From Rubripirellula lacrimiformis (lineage in GTDB: Bacteria; Planctomycetota; Planctomycetia; Pirellulales; Pirellulaceae): a DNA stretch of 64,000 bases. The stretch is from contig NZ_CP036525.1 of assembly GCF_007741535.1 (NCBI RefSeq), forward strand, positions 3,100,001 to 3,164,000, in the 5' to 3' direction. Below, in pieces: positions 55,883-64,000 of the stretch. The notes beneath the pieces were generated by a model. The model saw only the letters and a list, made by a program, of their open reading frames with translations. It made no database searches and had not been told where the DNA came from. The position numbers and the translations under genes are program-made. The first letter of the stretch is position 1. Each line of letters begins with the position of its first letter.

Positions 55883-58351
55883 ATGCCAGCCAACCGAACC
55901 AGCGTCGTGACCGCACGAAGTTTGGATCGTTGGATTCGATGGCTTGCGGTTCCCATCGTGATTGCCATGATTTTGGCAACCGTGCTGTCGGGGCATGACC
56001 GATTGGCGTTCCGGGACGTCAGCCACTTTTACACGCCGCTGTACGAATACGTTGCACTGCGCTGCCAAACGCAGTGGTTGCCGCTTTGGAACCCGCTGGA
56101 CCAAACCGGCATCCCGCTGATCGGCGAAACCACCACCGCGGTCTTCTATCCGCTGCGGTATTTGCTGTTCGCGTTGCCGATTGCAGCATCGACAGCGATG
56201 GCTTGGTACGTCGCGATCCACTTGATGATCGCATCGGCGACGGCTCAATTTGCAGCCCGGTCGATGGGTGTCAATCGGCGATTCGCATTCCTGGCATCGA
56301 TCGCCTATCCGTTGTCCGGCAGCGTTTGGTTTCTGTACACCAACCCGCCCTATCTGGTTTCGGCCGCTTGGATGCCACTGGCCATTGCGACGTTATTGTC
56401 ACGACGCCTGCGACCGATAACGCGAGTCGTGGTGACCGCGTTGGCGCTAGCCATGATGATCCTAGCTGGCGATCCGCAGACCGCGTTGCACACCGTTTTG
56501 GTTGCCACCCCCGTCATGGCGGTCCGATGCTTTCGCGACGATGTCAATCGCTGGAAACTCTACCGAGTGGATGGATGTGTTTGGTTGCTGGCTCCGATCT
56601 TGGCGGCGATGTTGTCGGCGCCCCAGATCGCCGCGTCGGTGGCGTGGAGTCGACAGAGCAACCGTGCCCTGCCGCCTGCGGAAGTCAGTCGTTGGGCTCC
56701 GCCTGAGGTCGGCGGAAAGACACATCAGGCGTACCAGTTCTCGCTGCCGCCTTGGCATTTGACCGAATTGGTAACGCCCAATCCGTCCGGATCGCTGCTG
56801 CCAATCTATCGCCGGGTTAGTCAGTGGATTCCGGGGGATGGCCGGGTTTGGACGCCAACGATCTACATGGGATTGTTCGTGTTGTTGGCCATCATCGACC
56901 GCATCGGTCGATGGCGAACCGATGGGATCAATGCACCGCTTGCGATCCTGATGGTCTCGCTGGCTCTGTCCTGTGGCCACTTCGGGATCCTGTGGTGGGT
57001 CCAAGCGTCGACTGGCACGATGTCGCAGTTCGACAGCGCGGTGGGCGGACCATATTGGTGGCTGTATCAGTTCTTGCCAGGATACGACTCGTTCCGATAT
57101 CCAACGAAGTGGTTGGTCTTTGCATCGTTGGGCGGTTCGGTGATCGCGGCCCAGTGGGGCCAGCGGGTTCATCGCAACCGGCAATCCATGGCCAGCCAGA
57201 TTCCCGTGATCGCGATCGCCGCCGCGGCGATTCTGTTGGGGTGGGGATTGTGGTGGGCCTTTGGTCGCTGGACCGATTCGGCCGATGGGTTGCGGTCGAT
57301 CCAGTCTGCCGCTCTGCCTAGCGACTTGTTTTGGGGACCGTTGGATGTGGCAGGTGGTTTGGTCGAAATTCGACAATCGCTGATCCATTCCACGTTGGCA
57401 TTGACCGCGGTCATCGCCCTGATGATTGGCGCATCACGCGGTGCCCTTGGGCAGCGCCGATTTGCATTCGCGATGGGGGCGATCCTGATTGCCGATCTAT
57501 GGGGCGTTGCCGCTGGGATGACGTACCGTGTGGACGTCGCGGCGGAAGACGCGATCGTTGAAACTCTGTCGCAAAATGTGCCTGACGACGTGCATCGCTG
57601 GATGCGTACCAAGTCCGGCACCGGATGGCCCGACCACTGGCAACAGGAATCCAGTCCCGATCGGTTATTCGAAGTCGAAGCCAGTCAGCGATCGGCTTGG
57701 TTCGGACGATGGCATCTGGCCGGTGGCCATCGCATGTTCAACAACATGGTATCGATCGAAAGTCAATCGATGGCCGCGTTCTGGGACCGATTTCACGTCG
57801 AGACAGATGGGATGAACGCGGCCCAGATCGATCAATGGTGGGATGCGGCGCGTTCAACCATGGCAATCGACGCAGTCGTCCATTGCACTCAGTCGCAGTC
57901 CCCACGCGAAGCGGCGATCATTGGCGACCGCGTCCTGGTCGATATCCATCGGACCAAAATACACTCTGGTCTTAGCGCCCGCCGGGGCGAGGTCATGCTT
58001 CGCGACGATGCCAACGTGGTCCAAGTGAATCTCTCGGAACCTGCGGCGGTTGTCCGTCCCGTGCTGCAAGATGGATCCTGGATCGCACGGGCCCGCCGCA
58101 GAACCGCGACGGTCGCGTCGTCTAGCGATCCGGAATTGCAGACGGATGAACCGGAGTGGCAGGCGGTGGAAGTCACCGCCATGCGAGGATTGGTCCAGCA
58201 GGTGAACTTACCCGCCGGTGATTGGACGATCCAATTCAAGTACGCTCCCGCGTGGGTGACGCAGGCGATTCCGTTGGCTGCAGTCGGCTGGATCGCGATT
58301 GGAATCTTCGTGTGTCGCCGATCCGTTGTTGGGCGACACGCGCGTCGATAG
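55883..58351 (+). CDS. YfhO-like polytopic membrane protein
   Basis: 822 residues. About twelve hydrophobic helices; the first is followed by FRDVSHFYTPLYEY and LPLWNPLDQTGIPLIGETT, as in GT-C-type YfhO/DUF2142 relatives. Helices include LATLLSRRLRPITRVVVTAL and IAIAAAAILLGWGLWWAFG. A C-terminal non-membrane domain (about 560-800) ends with a last helix at QAIPLAAVGWIAIGIFV. YfhO-type proteins glycosylate lipoteichoic acid in Firmicutes; here the acceptor would differ and the activity is inferred. It stands alone before the converging ogt gene. Confidence 0.82.
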   Translation: MPANRTSVVTARSLDRWIRWLAVPIVIAMILATVLSGHDRLAFRDVSHFYTPLYEYVALRCQTQWLPLWNPLDQTGIPLIGETTTAVFYPLRYLLFALPIAASTAMAWYVAIHLMIASATAQFAARSMGVNRRFAFLASIAYPLSGSVWFLYTNPPYLVSAAWMPLAIATLLSRRLRPITRVVVTALALAMMILAGDPQTALHTVLVATPVMAVRCFRDDVNRWKLYRVDGCVWLLAPILAAMLSAPQIAASVAWSRQSNRALPPAEVSRWAPPEVGGKTHQAYQFSLPPWHLTELVTPNPSGSLLPIYRRVSQWIPGDGRVWTPTIYMGLFVLLAIIDRIGRWRTDGINAPLAILMVSLALSCGHFGILWWVQASTGTMSQFDSAVGGPYWWLYQFLPGYDSFRYPTKWLVFASLGGSVIAAQWGQRVHRNRQSMASQIPVIAIAAAAILLGWGLWWAFGRWTDSADGLRSIQSAALPSDLFWGPLDVAGGLVEIRQSLIHSTLALTAVIALMIGASRGALGQRRFAFAMGAILIADLWGVAAGMTYRVDVAAEDAIVETLSQNVPDDVHRWMRTKSGTGWPDHWQQESSPDRLFEVEASQRSAWFGRWHLAGGHRMFNNMVSIESQSMAAFWDRFHVETDGMNAAQIDQWWDAARSTMAIDAVVHCTQSQSPREAAIIGDRVLVDIHRTKIHSGLSARRGEVMLRDDANVVQVNLSEPAAVVRPVLQDGSWIARARRRTATVASSSDPELQTDEPEWQAVEVTAMRGLVQQVNLPAGDWTIQFKYAPAWVTQAIPLAAVGWIAIGIFVCRRSVVGRHARR

Positions 58352-58412
58352 CGGATGCGAGTCCCACGACGGTTGCTCGGCGGGTGGGCCGTTTCTGAAC
58401 CGAACTTATCGG

Positions 58413-58910
58413 CTAGACGTTCTGTTCCAGGTCTAGAAGCCGCTGTTTGGTTTCCAGGCCACCGGGGGCACTGAATCCGCGTAGGGATCCGTCGGCTGCG
58501 ATCACTCGGTGACAGGGAATCACCAACAGGATGCGATTGCGCGACATCGCGGCGCCGACGGCGCGACTGGCGCCTGGACGTTCTGCCAACTCTGCTAACT
58601 GTTTGTAGGTGACGGTCGTCCCGATCGGGATTTCGCGGCAACGACGGTACACCAGGTGCGTGAAATCCGTCCATCCTGTCGAATCGATTTTGATGTCGTC
58701 AAAAGATTCTGGCTGGCCGCGATAAAACGATTGCAGTCGATCGTTGAATTGACGTGCCGCAGATGGTGCCTCGTCGTGCGACGCGTAGGTTTCCGCTGGG
58801 GCGTTGGCGTTTGCGGGCTGTGTCCAATCCAACCGAAACAGACCCTGCGGAGTCCAGGTCGACCACATCGATCCCAGCGGTGTTTCGTGCTGCGTGATTT
58901 GAAACGTCAT
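58413..58910 (-). CDS. ogt: Methylated-DNA-protein-cysteine methyltransferase
   Basis: 165 residues, the normal size of Ogt/MGMT. Removes alkyl groups from O6 of guanine by transfer to its own Cys in a suicide reaction. The active site is VIPCHRVIAADG (Cys about 133), preceded by the DNA-binding helix-turn-helix with its arginine finger (RAVGAAMSRN) and GTTVTYKQLAELA, and followed by LRGFSAPGGLETKQRLLDLE. It lies 3 bp after mnmE, on the same strand, and is probably co-transcribed with it. Confidence 0.94.
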   Translation of the reverse strand: MTFQITQHETPLGSMWSTWTPQGLFRLDWTQPANANAPAETYASHDEAPSAARQFNDRLQSFYRGQPESFDDIKIDSTGWTDFTHLVYRRCREIPIGTTVTYKQLAELAERPGASRAVGAAMSRNRILLVIPCHRVIAADGSLRGFSAPGGLETKQRLLDLEQNV

Positions 58911-58913
58911 GAT

Positions 58914-60317
58914 TTATTTCCCGATGCAGAAACGCCCGAACACTCGATCCAATATATCGTCGGTGTAGACCGCACCGGTGACTTCGCCCAAGCACTGGGC
59001 GGCGGTTCGCATCTCTGCCGACACAAACTCGTGACCCTGGCTGTGACGAGTCAATTCGATTGCGGCAAGCACGGACGTATGGGCTTGATCAAGTGATTGA
59101 CCGCATCGTGCTGCGGTACCGACGACGGATCCGTGTTCCTCGCTGTCGCGGTCAAGCAGTCGCTGCAACACGGTCTGGACGAGCGTTTCGATTCCGTCAT
59201 CAGACAACGCGCTACAAGTTAGCAGCGCGTCCGATGAATCGGATGCTGGTTCCTGTTTTGGCTTCGAATCCGGGGCGGTCGGAAGACTGGAAATATCGCA
59301 CTTGGTCGCAACAAACAGGTCGATGACTCCGGTGCGGCCTGATGTGCCGGCTTGATGACGCAGTTGAGTGAGCGCCGTGTCAAAGTCGCTGCGGCTGCTG
59401 TCGATGCACCACAGTCGCACGTCTGCTTCGTCGGACGCGCGTCGAGCGTGATCTTGGGATTCACGGCTGATGTCATCGTTTCCGGTTTCGATCCCTGCGG
59501 TGTCGACCCAGCGAACCGGATGCCCACAAAGCGTGGTGTCCAACGTGACCACGTCACGAGTCGTTCCAGCGACATCGGCAACGATAGCGGTGTCCGATTC
59601 GGACAATCGGTTCAAGAGTCGGCTCTTCCCCGCGTTCGGTTCGCCTCGCAGAATGATGGTGGCGCGAGACGTCGTACCGCCTCGCTGCCGCATCGCTTCG
59701 GCGGTCAATCGCAGCGTCTCAGAAATCTCGGTCAACCGTTGGACCACCGTTTCATCGCTGACGAATTCGATGTCTTCGTCCACGAAGTCCAGGCCAGCTT
59801 CCACGTCGGCAATCAAATTCAACAGTGTCGACCGCATCTGTTCCAGCGGTTTGGACAGGTTCCCCGAAAGTTGGCGAAGCGCGTGGTCCAACGACCCGCG
59901 GCCCTCGGCATCGATGACTCCCAGGACGGCTTCGGCCTGTGTCAGGTCGAGTCTGCCGGCCAGGAAGGCCCGCATCGTGAACTCGCCCGGACGCGCCGCC
60001 CGGGCGCCGGCGTGGGCCGCCAGTTCGGTTAACCCCGTCAGCAGCGGCAGCGAACCAAAGGTATGCAGTTCCGCCGATGGTTGTCCGGTGTAACTGCGTG
60101 GGGTTGGCCAGACCATCACGTCCACGTCCACCATGCCCAAAGGAACGCCGAGGTCGACGGCCGCGGGATAGCGGCTCGGTCGAACTTGGTTTGCCGGCGA
60201 AATCCCCATTCGGTCCAGGATTTCTAGGACGCTGGTTCCCGACAAACGTACGATGCCTCGCGGCGCCGGAGACGTCGGTGAGGCAATCGCAACGATCGTT
60301 TCGTCAAAGTCCCACAC
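58914..60317 (-). CDS. mnmE: tRNA uridine-34 modification GTPase MnmE
   Basis: 467 residues. With MnmG it makes the 5-carboxymethylaminomethyl group on wobble uridine. The N-terminal formyl-THF-binding domain has DETIVAIASPTSPAPRGIVR and PGEFTMRAFLAGRLDLTQAEA. The G domain inserted in the helical part shows P-loop GEPNAGKSRL (about 225), VAGTTRDVV, DTAGIETG and TKCD. The C-terminal FCIGK, whose Cys is needed for modification, is present. MnmG is not in the window. Upstream by 5 bp is the DsbD-like gene, downstream by 3 bp is ogt. Confidence 0.96.
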   Translation of the reverse strand: MWDFDETIVAIASPTSPAPRGIVRLSGTSVLEILDRMGISPANQVRPSRYPAAVDLGVPLGMVDVDVMVWPTPRSYTGQPSAELHTFGSLPLLTGLTELAAHAGARAARPGEFTMRAFLAGRLDLTQAEAVLGVIDAEGRGSLDHALRQLSGNLSKPLEQMRSTLLNLIADVEAGLDFVDEDIEFVSDETVVQRLTEISETLRLTAEAMRQRGGTTSRATIILRGEPNAGKSRLLNRLSESDTAIVADVAGTTRDVVTLDTTLCGHPVRWVDTAGIETGNDDISRESQDHARRASDEADVRLWCIDSSRSDFDTALTQLRHQAGTSGRTGVIDLFVATKCDISSLPTAPDSKPKQEPASDSSDALLTCSALSDDGIETLVQTVLQRLLDRDSEEHGSVVGTAARCGQSLDQAHTSVLAAIELTRHSQGHEFVSAEMRTAAQCLGEVTGAVYTDDILDRVFGRFCIGK

Positions 60318-60322
60318 CCCGA

Positions 60323-62986
60323 TTAACGGCTGGTACTGGATTCGGCGGGCGATACAGCGGGCAGTTCTGCAACCTGCGACGATGCGTCGGGCGTTGGGTC
60401 AACACTGCCCCCAGCCTGTTCCAGAGCATCCAGGACGTTCTGTTGAGTCAACAGATCGCGAAGGATGATCGGTTGATCGGGCGACCGACCTGGATAGATC
60501 GCCAGCAACGGAATCGACCGGCTTTGCAGTTCTTCCAGTTTCTTCTGGATGCTTTCGTCAAAGTCGGTGTAGTCGGCGTACATCGCAACCGCGTCCAGTT
60601 CATCGACCAGTTTGCGAGTCGCTTCGGTATTGATCGCGAACTCGTAGTTATAGATGCAGTTGGTGCACCACTTGGCCGAGAAATCCAGCAGGACCGTCTT
60701 GCCCTCGGATTGCAATTGGACCAGCCGAGCTTCGTTGTAGTCTTCCCAAGCCAACACCTTCGGACCGGGCACCAGATATACGAACGACGCATAGCCGATC
60801 AGGGCGGCAGCGGCGACGCCGGTGACCCAGGCAGCCAAACGCTTGGGCAGTTCCGACCATCCGGGGACTTGGCCGATAATCCAACATCCGAACCAGACAC
60901 CGATCAGCGATACGAAGACGGGAAGCTTTTGGTAATCTTGGAACTGAGCAAAGAAGAACGCGACGGTTCCCAGGAACAGGAACGCCATGAACTCTTTGAA
61001 AGTCTCCATCCAGTTGCCCGGCTTGGGCAACCATGCGATCAATTTGGGCTGCATGCCGATCAACAGATAAGGCAGCGACATGCCCAAGCCAACGGTCATG
61101 AAGATTGCGATGGTTTGGATCGATGATAGCCCCAGAGTCAGGCCCAGGATGTAGCCGAGCATCGGACCGCTGCAGGGGGTCGCCAAGACGGTTGCAAAGA
61201 CGCCTTTGGAGAACGCACCGGTCAGTCCTTCGCGGCTTTGTAGATCTTGCGACGCTTTCGTCGACGCCATTCCTGGTGCAGGAATTTCCCAAACGCCCAG
61301 GTAGCTAAGTGCCAGAGCAAACAGACCAAGGGTCAGTCCTAGTTTGACTGGAAAGTAAGTGAATTGCTGTCCCCAGCCGAACTTGAACACCACTGCCAAC
61401 ATCGCCAACAAAGCGAAGACAAACAGGATGCCAGCTGCGTAGACCAGGTTCAGGATCAACACGCGGCGACGATCTTCGCCGGCTTGGGATACGAAGCCCA
61501 TGATCTTCAATCCGACCACGGGCAACACGCAGGGCATCACGTTTAGGATCACGCCGCCTAGGAATGCGAAGCCCAAAATGATCGGGAACGCCGTCGCGGC
61601 CTGCGGGGATGCGACGGTTGATCCGCCGTTTCCGCCTGACCCGCTGCCGCCATTGCCGCCGGATCCGCTGGTGGGACCGCTGCCGGATGACACGGAACCC
61701 AACGGAGCGATCGATGCTTTCTTGTCAGGTTGTGATTCGGTGGCAGATAGTTTGTCGACCCATTTGGTTTCGGCTGCGGCGTCCAATGCCGTCGCTGATT
61801 TGGCGGACGTCAAAGTGACGTCGCCGGTCGTGTCACTGCCAGTGGTTTCCGCGACGTTGATCTGTGTTGCGAACTGCAATGCCACCGGGCGATGACAACT
61901 GTTGTCCGTACACGCTTGGTAGGCAATCAATCCTTCGATCGATTGGGGGCCGGCAGCGGTTCCGGCCGGCACTTGGATGGGAAGCGACCAGCTAACCTGA
62001 CCGGCATAGTAATGAACCGGCGGAAGGCTGGGCACGATCGATTTGCTGATGACGGCTTTGCTGGTCGCCGGAGCACCAATTTTCAATCCGGATTTCTTCG
62101 TGACCACAAAGTTGGTGGACGATTCGGCGTCATCGGTGGCAAAGCGATAGACGTGAAATCCTTTGTCGGGCTTGGCGGTGAACGTTAGCGTTGCCGTTTC
62201 GCCAGCTGCCACTTGGGATGGTGAAACGGTCGCATGCCAGCGAACGACATATTCATTGTCACGAAACCAATCGGCATCCGCGATGGCCACTTCGGCAGCA
62301 GATCCTGCGACAGCATTGGTGGTCGATCCGGCAGCCTTGTCAGCCGCACCCGCAGCGACGGTTGAATCCGTCGTCTTTCGCTGTGCGGCACTGACTGGTC
62401 CGCCGTAGTCAACGATCAATTGTTCGCGGACAGGCAAACAACGTCCGTCGCTTGAATCGCAGACCAGCGCGTCGACTGCGATGGTGATCGATTGCTCGAA
62501 CCCGAACGGGACCTTGATCGGTGCGGTCCAGACAACGATGTCCTCGTGTTCTTCGACGGTCAATCCGTTGTAGACCGACGACACACTCTTGGACGGTGGG
62601 ACGTCGGGTTGGAAGTCGCCCACGATTTGAACGGCATCGGTGGCTTCGCCCGATTGTGGTTTGACGGTGAACTTGGTTCGGACCGGGCCACCTTTTTTCT
62701 GAGTCGTCGAATAGATGTGCCAGTGCGTGGCCAGTTCGGCCTCGATCTCTAGCACGCCTTCGCCCGAAGGGTCAGCGAAATAGGTGGCGTTCCAGACGAC
62801 CGGTTCGGCGCTGGGGTTGCTGGCACCGAATCCGCCTAGCGTAAAGTCGGGAAGCGCCCCGCCACCCACGCCGAAATCACTCTGGGCCGCTGCCTGGCCC
62901 CCGCATGCAACGATGCCGGAGAACAGAAAGACGGCGAAGAAAGCGGCCAGCCAGTCCTTGATGGTCGATTTATTTCTATCAGTCAT
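60323..62986 (-). CDS. DsbD/ScsB-like thiol:disulfide interchange protein
   Basis: 887 residues from the ATG at 62986, which opens the signal region; 9 more codons are open upstream. The N-terminal part has two DsbD-alpha-like domains (AELATHWHIYSTTQKKGG; FTAKPDKGFHVYRF) and a Gly/Ser linker (GSGGNGGSGSGG, about 438-460). The membrane core has about eight helices with the redox cysteines in MPCVLPVVGLKIMGFV (about 485) and LATPCSGPMLGYILG. The C-terminal thioredoxin domain ends with KWCTNCIYNYEF (Cys about 774/777). It moves electrons from the cytosolic thioredoxin pool to periplasmic partners. It heads the dsbD-like/mnmE/ogt run. Confidence 0.9.
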   Translation of the reverse strand: MTDRNKSTIKDWLAAFFAVFLFSGIVACGGQAAAQSDFGVGGGALPDFTLGGFGASNPSAEPVVWNATYFADPSGEGVLEIEAELATHWHIYSTTQKKGGPVRTKFTVKPQSGEATDAVQIVGDFQPDVPPSKSVSSVYNGLTVEEHEDIVVWTAPIKVPFGFEQSITIAVDALVCDSSDGRCLPVREQLIVDYGGPVSAAQRKTTDSTVAAGAADKAAGSTTNAVAGSAAEVAIADADWFRDNEYVVRWHATVSPSQVAAGETATLTFTAKPDKGFHVYRFATDDAESSTNFVVTKKSGLKIGAPATSKAVISKSIVPSLPPVHYYAGQVSWSLPIQVPAGTAAGPQSIEGLIAYQACTDNSCHRPVALQFATQINVAETTGSDTTGDVTLTSAKSATALDAAAETKWVDKLSATESQPDKKASIAPLGSVSSGSGPTSGSGGNGGSGSGGNGGSTVASPQAATAFPIILGFAFLGGVILNVMPCVLPVVGLKIMGFVSQAGEDRRRVLILNLVYAAGILFVFALLAMLAVVFKFGWGQQFTYFPVKLGLTLGLFALALSYLGVWEIPAPGMASTKASQDLQSREGLTGAFSKGVFATVLATPCSGPMLGYILGLTLGLSSIQTIAIFMTVGLGMSLPYLLIGMQPKLIAWLPKPGNWMETFKEFMAFLFLGTVAFFFAQFQDYQKLPVFVSLIGVWFGCWIIGQVPGWSELPKRLAAWVTGVAAAALIGYASFVYLVPGPKVLAWEDYNEARLVQLQSEGKTVLLDFSAKWCTNCIYNYEFAINTEATRKLVDELDAVAMYADYTDFDESIQKKLEELQSRSIPLLAIYPGRSPDQPIILRDLLTQQNVLDALEQAGGSVDPTPDASSQVAELPAVSPAESSTSR

Positions 62987-63202
62987 GATTCTTGTGGGTG
63001 TGTGTCGAGCCAATGAATTCTACTTGTCGCGGGAGCGTGCAGTCAACGAAGCCGTTTTGCGTTCACCGCTGCGATTGCCTGCGGAGCGAAATTGTTGTGG
63101 TTTCACCCGTTCAGTGGATCGCCGTTTGCTTCCTGTGACCCTGGGCAGGGAATCCGAAAAAGGATCCCCGCCATCCGAATGACGTGTTTGGAGTTTCACT
63201 TC

Positions 63203-64000
63203 TTAAGTTTGGGGGAACATGCGATCTCGCACCGCAAGTGTCGTCCAATCGTCGATTCGGCCAGCGATCTGGTCCGGCCCTGCCAAGAACACGCGTTTTT
63301 GGGACACGCACCAGATGACCCAGTTTGCCAGGCTGATCCAGGTCGTCGCAAAATGCAGCGTCTGAGCCAATGGGAGTGCATCTTGAGGATTCAATCCCAT
63401 GCCAAGCCAGTTCGGCGAATGATCGGTAACTTGCGTCGCTGAGTCGCCCCAAACGATCCGTTGTTGTAATACGTCTTTGCGGCCCCAATCCGCCAGAGCG
63501 GCTTGCCAAAGTTCGCGTTCTTCGGTCCGGTTTCGCGATGCCAGGAAGCTGCCCACCCAGCGAGCCAGGTCGGCGATAGGCGTGTCCACGCGGACGGCAT
63601 CGAAATCGATCAACCCCGTGGGCACGGGAACCTGTGTCCCGGCGGCCAGTTGCGACGCCAAAACGAGACCGGGTGGCGATGGCGACAAGGCCGGGACTGG
63701 GTTGGCGTTGGCGTTGAGGTTGCTGAACAGAATGTGTTCGCGGTGCACGTCTCGCAAGACGAACTGCGTCGGCACCGGGGTACGGGCAAATGCAGTCAAT
63801 TGAGCATCCATCTCAGCCGCAACGGAATTCCAGTGCTGGGCCAGTTCCCTGCAGGCCCGCCCGATCGATTCGCCAACCGGTACGGGCATCGCCGTGATGG
63901 CGACGCCAGCGTCTCGCAATGCCGCGGGCAATTCGTGACGCAGTTGGTTCAGACGCTGAATTCGGTTCTGGATCGCCGGTGCAGGCTGTTCCATTGAACC
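63203..64000 (-). CDS. APH-family phosphotransferase, 5' end outside window
   Basis: At least 265 residues; the frame is open to the window edge and an N-lobe is missing, so the gene probably begins beyond 64000 (an ATG at 63994 is too late). The C-lobe shows a catalytic segment FVLRDVHREHILFS, where the usual HGDxxxxN is replaced by a DVHREH form known in one branch of this family, and the metal site GLIDFDAVRVDTPIADLARW. It would phosphorylate a small hydroxyl compound or act as a pseudokinase. It reads toward the DsbD-like gene with about 216 bp between them. Confidence 0.75.
   Translation of the reverse strand, partial: GSMEQPAPAIQNRIQRLNQLRHELPAALRDAGVAITAMPVPVGESIGRACRELAQHWNSVAAEMDAQLTAFARTPVPTQFVLRDVHREHILFSNLNANANPVPALSPSPPGLVLASQLAAGTQVPVPTGLIDFDAVRVDTPIADLARWVGSFLASRNRTEERELWQAALADWGRKDVLQQRIVWGDSATQVTDHSPNWLGMGLNPQDALPLAQTLHFATTWISLANWVIWCVSQKRVFLAGPDQIAGRIDDWTTLAVRDRMFPQT

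Noticed and set aside
56462-57388. 308-codon minus-strand open frame opposite the YfhO-like gene
   Set aside because: Arg/Gln-rich product typical of antisense reading; the plus-strand product has regular membrane helices.
60077-61126. 349-codon plus-strand open frame across mnmE and the DsbD-like gene
   Set aside because: It runs antisense through two real genes and across their junction, so it cannot be independent.

Overview
The window looks like chromosomal DNA of a planctomycete close to Rhodopirellula or another Pirellulaceae genus. This rests on family content, not on a database search. Markers are: secreted proteins with the planctomycetal N-terminal sorting motif (LEARRLLAA, LEARQLLAA) and dockerin-type repeats; paired DUF1559 pseudopilin-like genes; PQQ beta-propeller, DUF3472 and sulfatase proteins; a planctomycete-type ECF sigma factor beside a Ser/Thr kinase; and a YfhO-family membrane protein. 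Genes lie on both strands with moderate GC. I found no rRNA, tRNA, CRISPR array, integrase, transposase or phage gene.

Layout. 1-9.1 kb: a secreted matrixin-like protease with dockerin and EF-hands, a small lipoprotein, a membrane protein, a PQQ beta-propeller protein, a small EF-hand protein, and a 1338-residue CotH/lamin-tail/PKD/dockerin protein preceded by a 14-bp tandem repeat. 9.2-12.2 kb: ECF sigma factor and Ser/Thr kinase with a TPR-like tail. 12.6-18.5 kb: RND efflux adaptor and permease plus a K+-channel-like protein. 18.6-29.3 kb: phosphoglucomutase, a secreted haem peroxidase with dockerin, DUF1579, DUF3472, and a sulfatase fused to a GH43-like module.

29.8-37.3 kb is the most unusual part. 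Eight tightly packed, mostly overlapping plus-strand genes encode Nudix, PhoU-like/APH-like kinase, ATP-grasp, HprK-related kinase, degenerate SixA fused to Nudix, histidine phosphatase, PPP-like metallophosphoesterase and an amphi-Trp protein. The ATP-grasp, HprK-related and amphi-Trp trio matches, from memory, the poorly understood GAK system. The added phosphate enzymes suggest a complete make, phosphorylate and hydrolyse cycle around an unknown substrate.

37.4-40.9 kb: two near-identical DUF1559 genes, each with a terminator and a 5' region carrying paired palindromes. 40.9-46.1 kb: a GT39-like membrane protein with TPRs, a 56-residue lipoprotein gene, and a GH2 enzyme. 46.3-51.1 kb: a pentahaem cytochrome, an outer-membrane barrel protein and a voltage-gated-type K+ channel with a C-terminal zinc ribbon. 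51.2-58.4 kb: a dispersed inverted repeat, a membrane-anchored alpha/alpha-toroid protein, a small membrane protein, aroB, a PEGA lipoprotein and a YfhO-like protein. 58.4-64 kb: ogt, mnmE, a DsbD/ScsB-like disulfide reductase and a phosphotransferase cut by the window edge.
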